A stretch of DNA of 64,000 bases. Source: Fusobacteria bacterium ZRK30. Lineage in GTDB: Bacteria > Fusobacteriota > Fusobacteriia > Fusobacteriales > Fusobacteriaceae. Under the pieces are notes generated by a model. The model was not told where the DNA came from, made no database searches, and saw only the letters and a program-made list of their open reading frames with translations. Below are positions 62,007-64,000 of this stretch, in pieces. The translations under genes were made by a program, and so were the position numbers. Where the stretch lies: positions 558,001-622,000 of the forward strand of contig CP102405.1 of NCBI GenBank assembly GCA_024628785.1, written 5' to 3'. Every line of letters begins with the position of its first letter. Positions within the stretch are counted from its first letter, which is position 1.

Positions 62007-63335
62007 ATGAAAAAAGTATTTTTTATAGGAATAAATGGTATAGGTATGAGTGGATTAGCTAAGATAATGGCTAAGAGCGGATACTGTGTGAGCGGGTCAG
62101 ACCAGGCTAAAAAAGATGTAAGTATAGAACTCGAAAGTTTAGGAGTTAAAATTCATTATAAACATGATTCAAAAAATGTAGAAGGAATTGACCTGGTAGT
62201 GAGATCAAGTGCTATTAAGGAGAGTAACCCAGAATATAAATACGCTATGGAAAATGGAATAGAAGTTATAAAAAGAGGAGAACTTTTGGCTAGGTTATTC
62301 AATGAAAAAGCCGGGATAGCTGTAGCCGGGACCCATGGAAAAACTACTACCAGTTCTATGCTGGGAGCTGTAATGCTGCCACTGGATCCATCTATTGTAG
62401 TAGGAGGGATCTTACCAGAGATAAATTCCAACGCTCATTGTGGGACAGGAGAATTTTTGGTAGCAGAAGCAGATGAAAGTGATAATTCATTTTTATACCT
62501 ACTGCCGGAATACTCCATCATAACCAATATAGAGGCGGATCATTTAGAAAATCATGGTAGTTTTGAAAATATAAAGAAATCATTCATACAATTTTATGAG
62601 CAGACTAAAAAGCTTACTCTGCTGAATATAGACTGCTTGGAATCAGAAAATATATTGGGATCTAAAGATAAAATATTGACCTATAGTATTGAGAAAAAAG
62701 CTGGGATATATGCAGATAATATCAGAATAATGGACGGGAAGAGTGTTTACGATGTGATCTTAGATGGGAAACTTCTGGGAGAATTCAGATTATCTGTACC
62801 TGGAAGTCATAATATTTCCAATAGTTTAGGAGTAATATATCTGGCTTATACTCTGGGAGTATCTCTAGAGGAGATAAAGATCAGACTGGAAAAATTTAAG
62901 GGTGCCAAGAGAAGGTATGATATTCTTTTAGATGGAGACACAAGGATCATAGATGATTATGCACATCACCCCACTGAGATAAGAGCTACATTGGAAGGTG
63001 CTAAAAAAATAGAAACTAAAAAAATTACAGCTATCTTCCAACCTCATAGATATAGCAGAGTAAAATTTTTATATGAAGAATTTAGAGGGTGTTTTGATCT
63101 GGCAGATGAGGTAATCTTACTTCCTGTATATTCTGCAGGAGAGGAAGATATATATGGGATTACCTTGAAGGAGTTGGCTGCTGATATTTATACTTCTGGA
63201 GATGCAAAGATTTTAACTACTGTGGAAGAAATATTGAAAGAAATAAAAACTGAAGACAGGACCTATATCTTTATGGGAGCTGGAACTATATCCCAGATGG
63301 CATATGAGGTAGTTGAAAAGTTGGAGGTAAGATGA
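62007..63335 (+). CDS. murC: UDP-MurNAc:L-alanine ligase
   Basis: A 442-residue Mur ligase that adds the first L-alanine. The N-terminal domain starts FFIGINGIGMSGLAKIM, the ATP loop is VAGTHGKTTTSSML (about 106-119), and AEADESDNSFLYL and TNIEADHLENHG are specific for MurC. The C-terminal domain has IDDYAHHPTEIRATL and FQPHRYSRV. Its ATG abuts the murG stop without a gap, and its stop overlaps murB (ATGA). Confidence 0.96.
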   Translation: MKKVFFIGINGIGMSGLAKIMAKSGYCVSGSDQAKKDVSIELESLGVKIHYKHDSKNVEGIDLVVRSSAIKESNPEYKYAMENGIEVIKRGELLARLFNEKAGIAVAGTHGKTTTSSMLGAVMLPLDPSIVVGGILPEINSNAHCGTGEFLVAEADESDNSFLYLLPEYSIITNIEADHLENHGSFENIKKSFIQFYEQTKKLTLLNIDCLESENILGSKDKILTYSIEKKAGIYADNIRIMDGKSVYDVILDGKLLGEFRLSVPGSHNISNSLGVIYLAYTLGVSLEEIKIRLEKFKGAKRRYDILLDGDTRIIDDYAHHPTEIRATLEGAKKIETKKITAIFQPHRYSRVKFLYEEFRGCFDLADEVILLPVYSAGEEDIYGITLKELAADIYTSGDAKILTTVEEILKEIKTEDRTYIFMGAGTISQMAYEVVEKLEVR

Positions 63336-64000
63336 AAATATATAAATACCATCATATGAGAGAATATTCTAATATGAAAATTGGTGGAACAGCTAAAGAG
63401 TTGATAGTAATAGATAAAAAAGAGGAATTGGTTGAAGTTTTAAAAACCAGAGAAAAAACTTTTCTTATAGGTAATGGAACCAATACATTGATTCCGGATA
63501 GAGATATGGATATATCTTTTATAAGTTTAAATAAATTAAATAAGATAGAGGATTTAGGAGATGGAAGAGTCTATGTGGAATCAGGATTAAACTTTGATGA
63601 TCTGATTGAGTTTATAGAAGAAAAAAATTATTCAGGATTGGAAAATTTAGCCGGGATTCCTGGAAGTGTAGGAGGCCTGATCTATATGAATGGAGGAGCC
63701 TATGGTTCTGAAGTTTTTGACCATATAGAAGAGGTCGAGATCGTAGATGAAAATTTTGAAATTAGAAAAATAAAGAAATCAGAGATCTATGTGACTTATA
63801 GAAATACAGAGATTCAGAAAAAAAACTGGATAGTTATAAGTGCTGTGTTTAAATTTGAAATGGGATTTGATAAAGAAAGAGTTTTGGAACTAAAGGGGAA
63901 AAGAGAGGCCAGACATCCTTTGAATATGCCTAATCTGGGAAGTACTTTTAAAAACCCTGAGGGACATTTTTCTGCTAAACTGATAATAGCTGCAGGGGTA
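63332..64000 (+). CDS. murB: UDP-N-acetylenolpyruvoylglucosamine reductase (partial)
   Basis: The first 223 codons are in the window. MurB is an FAD enzyme that reduces UDP-GlcNAc-enolpyruvate to UDP-MurNAc. Visible motifs are NMKIGGTAKEL, FLIGNGTNTLIPD (FAD-phosphate region), GLENLAGIPGSVGGLIYMNGGAYG, VTYRNTEIQ and GSTFKNPEGHFSAKLIIAAGV. The missing C-terminal part lies past the window edge. The start follows TTGGAGG inside murC. Confidence 0.95.
   Translation, partial: MKIYKYHHMREYSNMKIGGTAKELIVIDKKEELVEVLKTREKTFLIGNGTNTLIPDRDMDISFISLNKLNKIEDLGDGRVYVESGLNFDDLIEFIEEKNYSGLENLAGIPGSVGGLIYMNGGAYGSEVFDHIEEVEIVDENFEIRKIKKSEIYVTYRNTEIQKKNWIVISAVFKFEMGFDKERVLELKGKREARHPLNMPNLGSTFKNPEGHFSAKLIIAAGV

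Overview
The window reads as a single low-GC chromosomal segment from a member of the Fusobacteriota. The Ilyobacter/Propionigenium/Psychrilyobacter side of the phylum is my inference from the 16S text, the gene order and the AT-rich codon use; no database was searched. Genes have strong GGAGG-type ribosome binding sites, frequent GTG/TTG starts, and clear intrinsic terminators.

Layout. 1-8.5 kb: end of gyrB, gyrA (with a large internal insertion), a tandem universal-stress protein, a YfcE-type phosphoesterase, and pheS-pheT. 8.6-10.8 kb: a YitT membrane protein (minus strand) and an FMN-dependent alpha-hydroxy-acid dehydrogenase-like enzyme. 11-16.3 kb: an ABC importer (DUF3798-type binding protein, double ATPase, two permeases, a small basic membrane-anchored protein) of unknown substrate. 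16.5-19.6 kb: nadA-nadB-nadC for de novo NAD synthesis, preceded by a promoter with a palindrome at the start site. 19.6-20.8 kb: a highly structured candidate RNA with terminator, then an EamA transporter. 20.8-22.1 kb: a PIN-PhoH protein. 22.5-22.9 kb: tRNA-Val, Asp, Phe and Cys. 23-27.3 kb: treR-treB-treC for trehalose uptake and cleavage, with a perfect operator palindrome. 27.5-29.1 kb: recA-recX. 29.5-40.5 kb: the S10-spc ribosomal protein operon (rpsJ to rplO), then secY behind its own terminator and likely promoter. 40.6-42.2 kb: a Crp/Fnr-type regulator divergent from a pair of half-size YdcZ-type transporters. 42.4-45 kb: a suf (Fe-S cluster) operon in an extraordinary state. 45.2-56.3 kb: two nearly identical rRNA operons (16S-23S-5S-tRNA-Lys) in direct tandem. 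56.4-64 kb: gmhB and a peptidoglycan cluster murF-mraY-murD-murG-murC-murB, the last cut by the window edge.

The most unusual region is the suf operon. SufC has lost the segment that carries the Walker A P-loop. The next gene is an in-frame chimaera of SufB (missing its C-terminus) joined to the last ~110 residues of the cysteine desulfurase SufS. SufD and the PLP-binding part of SufS are absent. SufU and a strong promoter remain. Either two large in-frame deletions occurred in this lineage, or the assembly is wrong here; both are testable. Other points of interest are the ~118-residue insertion in GyrA, the structured RNA upstream of the EamA gene, a conserved palindrome upstream of both rRNA promoters, single-base differences between the two rRNA copies, and several perfect palindromes at promoters that are probably operators.

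All functions are inferred by reading motifs and overall similarity to families I know; no alignment or folding program was run.
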